This document shows positions 27,903 to 35,805 of a stretch of DNA of 50,297 nucleotides, in pieces. This stretch comes from Mesorhizobium sp. (lineage in GTDB: Bacteria > Pseudomonadota > Alphaproteobacteria > Rhizobiales > Rhizobiaceae), in NCBI GenBank assembly GCA_004020365.1, contig SAQR01000047.1, forward strand, positions 1 to 50,297. The letters run 5' to 3'. The position numbers and the translations under genes are program-made. Each line of letters begins with the position of its first letter. Within the stretch, counting starts at the first letter, position 1. The notes under the pieces were generated by a model. It did no database searches. It had not been told where the DNA came from and saw only the letters and a list, made by a program, of their open reading frames with translations.

Positions 27903-28469
27903 ATGAAAAAAACCGTCGAATCGTTCGCATCGCAAGAAGGTCGGGACGAGCCAGATGCAGAAGCGCCCGGCTTGCCGAGCGATTTCGTCTGCATCAATTC
28001 GTCGCTGCGTCGTGCGGCGCGCCGGCTTGGCCAGTTGTATGACGCGGCACTGGTCCCCACCGGGCTGACATCAACGCAAACCCTTCTGCTCGGCCAGATA
28101 GACGGGCTCGCAGCCGCTTACGGCGAGGATGGGCCGACGCTGCAGGTCCTCGCCGGCCGCCTGGCGATCCAGATCTCAGCGCTGACGCATGCCCTGCGGC
28201 CGCTTGTGCGCGACGGTCTGGTCGAGGTCCGCCACGATACCCACGATCGGCGAACCAAGCATGCTGTGCTGACGCCGCTCGGCAAGGCGCGATACCAGCA
28301 GGCATATGTCGTGTGGGTCGAGGCCAACCGGCGCGTCGAGGCGATTTTGGGGGCAGCCGCGGCGGAAAAGCTGAGGAGCCTCGCCGACGATGTCGCCTCG
28401 CAGGACTTTCTCGACGCCTATGTTTCGGGCGCCAAGCCGGCGAGCAGCACCGAATCGTCGGAGCGTTAG
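27903..28469 (+). CDS. MarR family transcriptional regulator
   Basis: A 188-aa winged-helix regulator. The MarR core runs from about residue 30 to 165: LRRAARRLGQLYDAALVPTGLTSTQTLLLGQI, then a recognition region LQVLAGRLAIQISALTHALRPLVRDGLVEVRHDTHDRRTKHAVLTPLGKARY, with the conserved wing motif DRRTK. It is divergent from the SDR gene and probably represses it through the double palindrome. The start at 27903 is chosen as the better N-terminus; 27861 is possible. The ligand is unknown. Confidence 0.9.
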   Translation: MKKTVESFASQEGRDEPDAEAPGLPSDFVCINSSLRRAARRLGQLYDAALVPTGLTSTQTLLLGQIDGLAAAYGEDGPTLQVLAGRLAIQISALTHALRPLVRDGLVEVRHDTHDRRTKHAVLTPLGKARYQQAYVVWVEANRRVEAILGAAAAEKLRSLADDVASQDFLDAYVSGAKPASSTESSER

Positions 28470-28579
28470 AGCGCCGCGCATCCTTTGGAACGCGCCACGG
28501 ACGGTCTGGTCCAGTCTTTCTACGACCAGCCACCGCCGCCCGAATGCAGACGAACGACAATCTGTGCTAAAGTAACCCT

Positions 28580-28969
28580 ATGAAAGCATGGCTGGAAGCG
28601 GCAAAGAGCCGGGCCCGCGATATCAAGCTTGATGTCGTCGCCCTGTGGTTCGCTGGACGCGATCCTCGGGTGCCCTGGTTTGCAAAGTTTGTTGCGGGGA
28701 TGGTGGCCGCCTATGCGCTTTCGCCAATCGACCTGATCCCAGATTTCATTCCGGTGCTCGGTTATCTCGACGACCTGATCATCGTACCGCTCGGCGTAAT
28801 CCTGGCCATAAGGCTTGTTCCGCCGCCGCTGATGGGCGAGTTTCGCGCGCAGGCCGCCGCGCTCGAAACCCACCCGCAAAGCAAGACGGGAATGTTTCTT
28901 GTCGTGGCGCTCTGGCTGGCTTTGGCAGCTTTGCTGATCTGGGCGTTCTGGCCCACCCACGCCGAGTAA
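28580..28969 (+). CDS. DUF1232 (YkvA-like) membrane protein
   Basis: A 129-aa protein with the DUF1232 hallmark AAYALSPIDLIPDFIPVLGYLDDLIIVPLGVILA and a C-terminal transmembrane helix (FLVVALWLALAALLIWAFW). Function unknown in the family; inner-membrane location is likely. It is transcribed alone and converges on the SLC13-type permease. GC-rich hairpins at about 28978-29010 probably end both transcripts. Confidence 0.9.
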   Translation: MKAWLEAAKSRARDIKLDVVALWFAGRDPRVPWFAKFVAGMVAAYALSPIDLIPDFIPVLGYLDDLIIVPLGVILAIRLVPPPLMGEFRAQAAALETHPQSKTGMFLVVALWLALAALLIWAFWPTHAE

Positions 28970-29010
28970 TGCGATCAGGCGGCCTGCACCTGAAGCCGCC
29001 TTGCCGGCGG

Positions 29011-30237
29011 CTAAAGCCCAAGCGCCAACCATGCCGTCCCGGCAAGCAGCGTGACCAGCGTCAGCGGCAGGCCGACCCTGAAGAAGGCGGCGAAAGACAG
29101 CGTCTTTCCGGAGGCCCGCGCGTGCTCGGCGACAATCAGATTGGCGACCGAGCCGAGCAGCGTGAAATTGCCGGCCAGCGTCGAACTCATCGCCACGACC
29201 AGCCAAGCGCGCTCGGGGTCTTCCAGGCCGGGTATGAACGGCCGCAGCGCCAGCACGGCCGGAACATTGCTCATGATGTTGGACAGCACCGCGGTGAAGC
29301 CGGACAGCCGCCAGACGTCGTCCAGCCCGAAGTTTTTTGCCGAGGCTATGATGTCGGGCGTGAGCAGCGTCTTCTCGGCGCCGGCGACGACGATGAACAG
29401 GCCGGCGAACATGAACAGCAGCGGCCCGTCGATCTCGCGGTAGATGCGCGCCGGCTTGATGGCGCGGGTCACGAGAAGAATGGTGCCGCCGATGAGCGCC
29501 GCCTTGGCGACCGGAACGCCGGCAAAGAAGGCGATCGCCAGTCCGATGCAGACCACCACCGCCTTGAGTACCTGGCCCGGCAACATGCGGCCGCGATAGA
29601 CTTCGGGGCTGAGTTCGGCCTTGCGCGCGAACTCGGCGCGATAGACGATGCGCACGATGACGACGACGGCGACGAGGCCGAACAGCGCGACCGGCGCCAA
29701 GGCCGCCGAAAAGGCCGGATAGGAAATCCCCGACAGCGCGCCTATGACCATATTCTGCGGGTTGCCGGTGATGGTGGCGACGCTGCCGCAATTCGACGCC
29801 GTGGCGGTGGCGATCAGATAGGGGACAGGGTTGCGGTTGATGACGCGGGTGACGTGAACGACGATCGGCGCCATGACCAGGCAAATCGCGTCGTTGACCA
29901 GAAACGCCGACAGCACCCCGGTCAGCAGCGTCACCATCACCAGCAGCATAAACGGCGCATGCGCATGCTCGATGGCAACGGCGCCGAGCGCACGGAAGGC
30001 GCCCGAGACTTTCAGATGCGCCACGACGATCATCATGCCGAGCAACAGCGTGATCGTGTCGAAACTGATGGCGCGGTATGCATCCTCCAGGCTGAGTGCG
30101 CCGATGGCGACCATCGCCGCACCGCCGAGCAGCGCGATGCCTGCCCGGTCGAGGCGCAGGCCGGGGATCGTGCCGACGGCGACGCCGGCATAGGTCAGGA
30201 TCAGGATCAGCAGTGCCGCCGCGCCCATCAAAGTCAT
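29011..30237 (-). CDS. SLC13/ArsB-NhaD superfamily permease
   Basis: A 408-aa protein with 10 or more hydrophobic helices. Superfamily motifs are SAFLVNDAICLVMAPIVVHV and ATASNCGSVATITGNPQNMVIG, the paired hairpin-type motifs of ion transporters, plus a repeat in the second half (AVLSNIMSNVPAVLALRPF and TLAGNFTLLGSVANLIV). Members move anions such as dicarboxylates, sulfate or arsenite, or exchange Na+/H+; the substrate cannot be assigned. The start at 30237 begins directly at the first helix; the frame is open to 30321. Confidence 0.88.
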   Translation of the reverse strand: MTLMGAAALLILILTYAGVAVGTIPGLRLDRAGIALLGGAAMVAIGALSLEDAYRAISFDTITLLLGMMIVVAHLKVSGAFRALGAVAIEHAHAPFMLLVMVTLLTGVLSAFLVNDAICLVMAPIVVHVTRVINRNPVPYLIATATASNCGSVATITGNPQNMVIGALSGISYPAFSAALAPVALFGLVAVVVIVRIVYRAEFARKAELSPEVYRGRMLPGQVLKAVVVCIGLAIAFFAGVPVAKAALIGGTILLVTRAIKPARIYREIDGPLLFMFAGLFIVVAGAEKTLLTPDIIASAKNFGLDDVWRLSGFTAVLSNIMSNVPAVLALRPFIPGLEDPERAWLVVAMSSTLAGNFTLLGSVANLIVAEHARASGKTLSFAAFFRVGLPLTLVTLLAGTAWLALGL

Positions 30238-30453
30238 TTTGGAAAAGCCCCGTTCAGATCCGCCCAGCCCCGAGCCATAAGGGTAGCGGTCGCAAGCTGT
30301 GATTCCTGCCGCCACCCTCAACCTAGCTCAATCCGATCGAGCGAGCCTTTTGGCAACATCAAACATTGATGTGATGCGCACGGCGTCGAATCATTGAGCG
30401 ACTGGCGCACCATCGGCCAACAGACAATCACACCGGCAGAATATCTCGTAAAA

Positions 30454-30533
30454 CGCTGAACACTCGGCTGACGCGCTGAACACTCGGCTGACGCGGGGAA
30501 CACTTGGCTGACGCGGGGAACAAGCAGCCGATT
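30454..30533. repeat. 20-bp tandem repeats upstream of the Nramp-like gene
   Basis: Units CGCTGAACACTCGGCTGACG at 30454-30473 and 30474-30493 are identical. A variant starting CGGGGAACACTTGG follows at 30494-30513, and a fourth partial unit starts CGGGGAACAAGC at 30514. The region 30238-30664 otherwise has no gene. Confidence 0.9.
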
Positions 30534-30664
30534 GCGGAGTTGGAACGGCGGCAGAGGTTTGCTGGAATGAGCCCCAATCCCGTGCTGCGGTACATTTATT
30601 GGACGATTGCTCTCGACGTTTCAGTCGTGTTTGCGCACCACGCTCTTGGCGCGGCGTGGCCGCA

Positions 30665-31957
30665 ATGACTCAGCGCGATCGTAACGCCACTTCGCCACGG
30701 GAAGACAAGAAGGACGGCATAGGGCGAGCACTTGGACTCGGCCTTATCACCGGCGCCGCTGACGACGACTGCTCGGCGATCGGTACCTATGCAAGTGCCG
30801 GGGCGCGCTTTGGGCCGGACCTGCTTTGGACCGCTCCTTTAACGCTGCCGATGATGTACACGGTCGTGTATCTCTCGTCGAAGCTTGGACAGGTTTCGGG
30901 CCGCGGCCTCTTTCATACGATCAAGGACTTCTACCCCCGGTGGCTGCTCTGGGCTGTTCTTGTGGGCGTGCTGATCGGCAACACGATCGAAGCAGCCGCC
31001 GATCTCGGCGGCATGGCTGCATCCATCAACATCTTCCTGCCTGTTCCGATCCCCCTCATTGTGATTGTAGTCGCGGCCGTGATCTTTGCTCTCCAGCTTT
31101 GGGGCTCTTACACGCTCATACGCAACATCTTCCGCTGGCTCGCGCTGGCCCTGCTTGCCTATGTCGGCTCAGCCATCATGGCGAAGCCCGATGCGGCAGC
31201 CGTGCTGTGGGGAACCCTTGTTCCAAAGATCCAGTTCAGCCGCGAGTTCCTTTCCATTGTGGTGGCCATCATCGGCACCACCCTTTCAGCGTATCTCTAC
31301 ACCTGGCAGTCGAATGAGGAGGTAGAGGAAGAGATTGCCGAGGGGAGAACGACGCTGAAGAAGCGCAAGGGTGCCACCGACGGTGAACTGCGCCGCTCCC
31401 GCCGAGATATCCTGATCGGCATGATCTTTTCCAACCTCATCATGTACTTCATCATCCTGTCGACAGGATCTACGCTCTATGAAGCCGGCGAGCACGACGT
31501 CGAGACCGCCGCTCAAGCAGCCGAAGCTCTCAAGCCGCTCGCTGGTGCAGCCGCTGGCGTACTGTTCGCTGCCGGCGTGATCGGGGTCGGGTTCCTTGCC
31601 GTTCCGGTCATGACGACAGGTGCGGCATATGACCTGGCGCAGGCAGTTGGATGGGAGCACAGCCTTCATGCCAAGCCGCGTGAGGCGCCAAAGTTCTATG
31701 TCGCGATCGGCGCCTTCACGCTGATTGCTGTTGGCCTGAATTTCCTGGGTTTCAACCCAATGAAGGCGCTCGTCTGGTCCGGTATCGTGCAGGGCTTTTC
31801 CACGCCGCCATTGCTTCTTCTGATCATACTGATGACGAACAACCCGCGGATCATGGGAGACAAGGTCAACAGCCGGACAACTAACGCCCTGGGATGGGCT
31901 ACTACGATCGCAATTTTTTCCGCGTCTTTGGGGCTGGTGGCGACCTGGTTTATCTAG
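30665..31957 (+). CDS. Nramp-like divalent metal transporter, atypical
   Basis: A 430-aa membrane protein with about 11 helices and the overall Nramp pattern. In canonical Nramp the first helix carries DPGN. This divergent clade normally has DDDPSGIxTY, but here residues 31-40 read AADDDCSAIG, so Cys36 replaces the proline. The helix-6 region MTTGAAYDLAQAVGW likewise lacks the classical MPHN motif. A charged cytoplasmic loop (SNEEVEEEIAEGRTTLKKRKGATDGELRRSRRD) lies mid-protein. The substrate may therefore differ from Mn/Fe, as in Mg- or Al-transporting Nramp relatives. The start at 30665 is preferred; the frame is open to 30599. Confidence 0.85.
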   Translation: MTQRDRNATSPREDKKDGIGRALGLGLITGAADDDCSAIGTYASAGARFGPDLLWTAPLTLPMMYTVVYLSSKLGQVSGRGLFHTIKDFYPRWLLWAVLVGVLIGNTIEAAADLGGMAASINIFLPVPIPLIVIVVAAVIFALQLWGSYTLIRNIFRWLALALLAYVGSAIMAKPDAAAVLWGTLVPKIQFSREFLSIVVAIIGTTLSAYLYTWQSNEEVEEEIAEGRTTLKKRKGATDGELRRSRRDILIGMIFSNLIMYFIILSTGSTLYEAGEHDVETAAQAAEALKPLAGAAAGVLFAAGVIGVGFLAVPVMTTGAAYDLAQAVGWEHSLHAKPREAPKFYVAIGAFTLIAVGLNFLGFNPMKALVWSGIVQGFSTPPLLLLIILMTNNPRIMGDKVNSRTTNALGWATTIAIFSASLGLVATWFI

Positions 31958-32031
31958 GTCACCATGACACTCGCGCTCGAGCCCGACAATTCGAGCTCAC
32001 TTGCAACGAAGGAGTTGGTATGCTGCCGCAG

Positions 32032-32241
32032 CTACCGCGCTCCCGGCGGCATGGCCAGGTGCGCGTGCTTCTGGAAGATCGCGATCTTGTCGGCATAGGT
32101 AATCCGGATCTCGCGTCCGCATCCCTCGCACTTGTAACGGGAAACGACCTGAAACCAGCTGCCGTTCTTGATGACGGTGAAGTTGCACTGCGGGCATTGG
32201 AAAGTCAGGCCAACAGAGAATAGGCTGGGAGACAGGGACAT
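32032..32241 (-). CDS. Small zinc-ribbon protein
   Basis: A 69-aa protein with two Cys pairs, FQCPQCNFTVI and YKCEGCGREIRITYADKI, in zinc-ribbon spacing. No signal peptide; cytoplasmic. Probably a nucleic-acid- or protein-binding zinc ribbon; no specific role known. It follows the 66-aa gene by 14 bp and is probably its operon partner. Confidence 0.75.
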   Translation of the reverse strand: MSLSPSLFSVGLTFQCPQCNFTVIKNGSWFQVVSRYKCEGCGREIRITYADKIAIFQKHAHLAMPPGAR

Positions 32242-32255
32242 TGCAGCACTTCTTG

Positions 32256-32456
32256 TTAGTCCGGCGTCTCGACGACGAAGGACGCGGCAATCAAATCGTC
32301 GGCATCGATTCTGCCCTTGCCGCCCTCCAGGACTGCTGCGACCTTTCGAAAGGTCTTCAGTTCGTTCTCGGTAATCCGGGCGCCGCGCATCCTCTCATTG
32401 AGGTCAGCCACACGCATTCGCAGCGCCTGGGACGCTCCAATCTCACGGTTCGACAT
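32256..32456 (-). CDS. Small helical protein of unknown function
   Basis: A predicted 66-aa charged, helical protein: MSNREIGASQALRMRVADLNERMRGARITENELKTFRKVAAVLEGGKGRIDADDLIAASFVVETPD. No recognised domain. AGGAGG lies 12 bp before the ATG at 32456, a long spacing, so an upstream GTG at 32465 cannot be ruled out. It heads the pair with the zinc-ribbon gene and lies after the DUF1236 gene on the same strand, past a GC hairpin at 32485-32510. Confidence 0.65.
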   Translation of the reverse strand: MSNREIGASQALRMRVADLNERMRGARITENELKTFRKVAAVLEGGKGRIDADDLIAASFVVETPD

Positions 32457-32484
32457 GGTGATCACATTCCTCCTCGCTTGACGT

Positions 32485-32510
32485 CCCGCCGCACCGTTCG
32501 GCACGGCGGG
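32485..32510 (-). terminator. GC hairpin after the DUF1236 gene
   Basis: CCCGCCG (32485-32491) pairs with CGGCGGG (32504-32510), with an inner CCG/CGG pairing. It starts 14 bp past the DUF1236 stop. There is no T-run, so termination may be partial and allow read-through into the 66-aa gene. Confidence 0.5.
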
Positions 32511-32524
32511 TCCAGTCGCTTAGC

Positions 32525-32824
32525 TCATTCGATGACTTTGACGATCTTGCGCGTCCCCGACTCAACGACAACGGTCCGGTTGTCGACCACCACGTAACGG
32601 TATTCTGTGTCGGGGATTTCATGAAGTTCGACGGTTTCGGGCAAGGTTGAGCCGATATTGAGCTCCACTCCAGGGATTTTCACCGATGCCAGCGGCTGCT
32701 TTTTGACATATTCCCTGATGACGGTTTCCTGTTCAGGCTCGATGACTACGTCCTGAGCGGCAGCGGCGCCGATGCCAGCCAGCAACAGAAACCCAGCGGC
32801 CGCGGTGGAAAGACGCATACTCAT
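32525..32824 (-). CDS. DUF1236 domain exported protein
   Basis: A 99-aa protein with a signal peptide (MSMRLSTAAAGFLLLAGIGAAAAQ) and a DUF1236 domain: EQETVIREYVKKQPLASVKIPGVELNIGSTLPETVELHEIPDTEYRYVVVDNRTVVVESGTRKIVKVI. These periplasmic proteins are common in Rhizobiales and have no assigned function. AGGAGG lies 6 bp before the ATG at 32824. A GGAAC-type promoter at 32888-32912 suggests general-stress control. Confidence 0.92.
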   Translation of the reverse strand: MSMRLSTAAAGFLLLAGIGAAAAQDVVIEPEQETVIREYVKKQPLASVKIPGVELNIGSTLPETVELHEIPDTEYRYVVVDNRTVVVESGTRKIVKVIE

Positions 32825-32887
32825 GAGTGCCTCCTTTATGTGAGTTCTATTGCGCTGAACGGCATCGTCTTCACGCCAGGCTCACCA

Positions 32888-32912
32888 AACATCAGGCAGC
32901 CGCAAACGTTCC
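32888..32912 (-). promoter_or_regulatory. EcfG-type promoter of the DUF1236 gene
   Basis: On the minus strand, GGAAC (32912-32908), 16 bp, then TGTT (32891-32888), matching GGAAC-N18-TT. The -10 lies 63 bp before the start codon. One chance match of this weak consensus is possible. Confidence 0.55.
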
Positions 32913-33332
32913 TTGGTTGGGCTTCGGTCTGATTCGAGACAGGACCTAAGTCTCACCTGTTTTCGCGTAATAGCCCGGACACCCCGCCACCCGGAACTGC
33001 GGCTGCTCGTAGCAGTTGCTAGCTGTGAGCTCACGCAACGAACTGATATCTGCGCAGCTACGTCCCTTCCTGCGCTGATAAGGACTACCCGCCATTCCTC
33101 AGACTTGGCGGGTGGTCCACAATTACGGCAGGCCCACCATCACGGCCGGCCAAGTCCGCCCCGGGTTCAAGGTCACGAGGGTAGCATCACCTCACATCAG
33201 GTCTTCGGCAACCCCGTCGAATTTCCTGAGGCGTGCGCTTGGAGGCTTTGCTTGTGAAGGCCCTGATCAGATGCGGCCGGGAGTCCCATCGCCCTTAACC
33301 GAACTGAAAACCAGCCCAGCAGCAAATACCGT

Positions 33333-33357
33333 GGAACCTTTCAAAGCCGCATGCCTT
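33333..33357 (+). promoter_or_regulatory. Possible EcfG-type promoter of the YidB-like gene
   Basis: GGAAC (33333-33337), 16 bp, then CCTT (33354-33357), which fits GGAAC-N18-TT but not the full CGTT. The -10 ends 28 bp before the ATG at 33386. The rest of 32913-33385 holds no gene. Confidence 0.45.
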
Positions 33358-33385
33358 GTCCGTTCTTCATGGAAGGAGGTACGAA

Positions 33386-33809
33386 ATGAGCCTTGACATA
33401 GGAAAAGTCGCCATAGCCTTGCTTGGCCTGCTTGCCTACAAGAATAGGGATAGGATCGGCGAGTTAATCGCCGGCAGGAACTCGACAGATGCCAAAAACG
33501 CTGGCTCCACCGGCGGGCTCGGCGACATCCTGGAGCGTCTCAGGAATGCGGGTGCGGGCGATCAAGTTGATTCCTGGGTTGGTACAGGATCCAATCGCCC
33601 CGTTCAGCGCGACCAAGTCGAGAAAGCGATCGATCCGCAAACGTTGAACGATCTCGCGGAGCAAACCGGATTGTCCCGCGAGGAACTTCTGGACCCGGCT
33701 CACAAGAGAACTGCCCGACGCAGTGGACAAGCTTACCCCCGACGGCCGGATGCCTGTGAGCAAAGCTCCAAATCTCCTCGACGAAGCGCTTGGAGCTAGT
33801 CGCACTTAG
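33386..33809 (+). pseudogene. YidB-like (DUF937) protein, frameshifted
   Basis: The N-terminal part reads MSLDIGKVAIALLGLLAYKNRD, then LGDILERLRNAGAGDQVDSWVGTGSNRPVQRDQVEKAIDPQTLNDLAEQTGLSREELL, the YidB/DUF937 pattern. At GG 33691-33692 the frame breaks. In the next frame the expected end follows: TRLTRELPDAVDKLTPDGRMPVSKAPNLLDEALGAS, to a stop at 33807-33809. Removing one G restores the family protein; the total length of 424 bp is 3n+1, as one inserted base predicts. As it stands the reading frame ends at 33799 with a wrong tail. GGAGG precedes the ATG. It may be a true mutation or a sequencing error. Confidence 0.85.
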
Positions 33810-33905
33810 CATCACCAGACCGAAAAGTCCGCGCCTCCGGGCGAGGACGCGGGCCGATAAGCGCTTGGCTGATACCTTGTGTCCAGAATGGATTTTGAAA
33901 AAAAC

Positions 33906-33982
33906 TGGCGATCCCGACAGGATTCGAACCTGTGACCATCGGCTTAGAAGGCCGGTGCTCTATCCAGCTGAGCTACGGGACC
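33906..33982 (-). tRNA. tRNA-Arg (anticodon TCT)
   Basis: Read on minus, 77 nt from GGTCCCG to CCA. The acceptor stem GGTCCCG/CGGGATC pairs with one G-T wobble, the D-loop region is AGCTCAGCTGGATAGAG, the anticodon loop CTTCTAA carries TCT, and the T arm is ACAGGTTCGAATCCTGT. CCA is encoded. It decodes AGA (and AGG by wobble). Confidence 0.97.
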
Positions 33983-34043
33983 GCGGGCCGGCGCCAAGGG
34001 CCGGCTAATTTATACGCTGGGACGGCTGCCCGGCATTTGCCGG

Positions 34044-34349
34044 TCAATGCGTCCAGGGCGTCCTGCGGTCATAGCGGAAATTCTCCGCATAGGAAATCTG
34101 GCGGCGCTTGGATTCCTTCGGCTCCTCGACGCGGTAGGCCAGCCCCTCTCTCTCGGCATAGGCCACCGCCTCTTCCCTTGTGTCGAAGGTGAGCCTGATC
34201 TGGCTCCGCATGTCAGCCGACGTGGTGTAGCCCATCAGCGGATCGATTTTCTTGCGCATCTCGGGATCGAATTCCAGCACCCAGTGGCCGGTCTTGGCCT
34301 TGCCGGACTGCATCGCGGTTTTGGCTGGGCTGAAAATGCGCGCGGACAT
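34044..34349 (-). CDS. ETC complex I subunit, 18-kDa (NDUFS4-like)
   Basis: A 101-aa protein of the ETC_C1_NDUFS4 family, an accessory subunit of NADH:quinone oxidoreductase in alphaproteobacteria and mitochondria. Key features are ARIFSPAKTAMQSGKAKTGHWVLEFDPE and SQIRLTFDTREEAVAYAEREGLAYRV, ending SYAENFRYDRRTPWTH. The start at 34349 has GAGG 6 bp upstream. It lies between two tRNA genes. Together with the CHCC zinc-finger protein at 17439, the window encodes two predicted complex I accessory proteins away from the nuo operon. Confidence 0.94.
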   Translation of the reverse strand: MSARIFSPAKTAMQSGKAKTGHWVLEFDPEMRKKIDPLMGYTTSADMRSQIRLTFDTREEAVAYAEREGLAYRVEEPKESKRRQISYAENFRYDRRTPWTH

Positions 34350-34641
34350 GAACACCTCGTTACTACGTGCAAGCGGCACCGCCGCTGTATTCCCGTCATT
34401 ACTGCGCAATGCTGCCGGCGGCAAGGCCGAGCCTGCCGTACCCCTTCACGGCGGGCCACCGCCGCCGACAGGACGATCGAGATCGCACCGGGCGTTTTCT
34501 TCCCGGCGGGGACGTATAACGGCAGCGTGCCGCTGGACAGCAACCTGGGTGCCTGAGGTGGCGCTGCCGCGCAGTTTGCTCCGTTTTCGTGTTTTAGGGG
34601 TTGCGCAGCCAAGCCCGGAACCCTATACGCCGCCAAGGACT

Positions 34642-34718
<77 letters not shown>

Positions 34719-34858
34719 TCCATTCACCGGAAATCATCGGCCGTGCTGCCGGCGCACATGCGCCTGACAGCATCTGCGCCGGACAGCATCTGCGACTGAC
34801 GAAGCACCCAAGCGACCGACGAGAAGCCCGAGCGCGCCCGCCTGAAGCTTGCGAAGCG

Positions 34859-35686
34859 TCAGCCCTGGACAAACGCCAGGAGATCCGGATTGATGATCTC
34901 CGGGTGGGTGGTGCACATGCCGTGCGGCAGGCCCTCGTAGACCTTGAGCGTGCCGTGCTTCACCAGCTCGGCGGCAAGCAGGGCTGAGTCGGCAATCGGC
35001 ACGATCTGGTCATCATCGCCGTGCATGATCAGGACGGGCACGTCGATCTTCCTCAGGTCTTCCGTAAAATCGGTTTCGGAAAAAGCCTCGATGCAGTCGT
35101 AATGGGCCTTGGCTCCGCCCATCATGCCCTGGCGCCACCAATTGTCGACAGCCCCTTGCGAGACCTTGGCTCCCTCGCGATTGAAGCCGTAGAACGGGCC
35201 GGCCGGCACATCCTTGTAGAACTGGGCGCGGTTGGCGACCAAAGCGGCACGAAAGCCGTCGAAGACCTCGATCGGGAGGCCGCCAGGGTTGTTGTCGGTC
35301 TTGAGCATGATCGGCGGCACCGCGCCGATCAGCACCGCCTTGGCGACGCGTCCTTCGCCACCGTGGCGGGCGACATAACGCGCCACCTCGCCGCCGCCGG
35401 TCGAATGGCCGATATGGACGGCGTTCTTGAGATCAAGATGAGCGACCAGAGCCGCGACGTCGGCGGCATAGGTGTCCATCTCGTTGCCGGTCGCGGTCTG
35501 TGTCGAGCGGCCGTGCCCGCGCCGGTCATGAGCGATGACGCGATAGCCCTTGTCGAGGAAGAACAGCATCTGGTTGTCCCAGTCGTCGGCGCTCAGCGGC
35601 CAGCCGTGATGGAACACGATTGGCTGGCCCGTGCCCCAATCCTTGTAGAAAATCTCGGTGCCGTCCACGGTGGTGAATGTGCTCAT
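34859..35686 (-). CDS. Alpha/beta hydrolase, non-heme chloroperoxidase type
   Basis: A 275-aa serine hydrolase very close in pattern to bacterial perhydrolases (non-heme chloroperoxidases). The catalytic triad is visible: Ser95 in GHSTGGGE, Asp226 in [10 protein letters not shown] and His255 in LPHGMC. The N-terminus [34 protein letters not shown] and [13 protein letters not shown] are typical. It likely hydrolyses esters or forms peracids; the physiological substrate is unknown. AAGGAG precedes the ATG. It is divergent from the GlxA-type regulator, and the 21-bp-phased repeats between them make it the probable target. Confidence 0.93.
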   Translation of the reverse strand: MSTFTTVDGTEIFYKDWGTGQPIVFHHGWPLSADDWDNQMLFFLDKGYRVIAHDRRGHGRSTQTATGNEMDTYAADVAALVAHLDLKNAVHIGHSTGGGEVARYVARHGGEGRVAKAVLIGAVPPIMLKTDNNPGGLPIEVFDGFRAALVANRAQFYKDVPAGPFYGFNREGAKVSQGAVDNWWRQGMMGGAKAHYDCIEAFSETDFTEDLRKIDVPVLIMHGDDDQIVPIADSALLAAELVKHGTLKVYEGLPHGMCTTHPEIINPDLLAFVQG

Positions 35687-35769
35687 CGTCGTGCTCCTTG
35701 TTAGCCGAATTGGCGGGAAGGTTCGTTCCTTCTGTGGACAAGCTATTGCAACGGAGGCATGGTGAGAAT

Positions 35770-35804
35770 TGGCAAAACAGACATTGAACGTGGCAAAACT
35801 GACA
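35770..35804. promoter_or_regulatory. AraC-type operator: two phased direct repeats
   Basis: TGGCAAAACAGACA at 35770-35783 and TGGCAAAACTGACA at 35791-35804, identical at 13 of 14 positions and spaced 21 bp, two helical turns. This is the usual half-site geometry for AraC-family dimers. It sits just before the regulator's GTG at 35806 and about 85-118 bp upstream of the hydrolase. Confidence 0.82.
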
Positions 35805-35805
35805 G

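Noticed and set aside
28486-28510. GGAAC-N16-GGTC upstream of DUF1232
   Set aside because: The GGAAC lies within a degenerate copy of the short GCGC palindrome family, and the -10 lacks TT.
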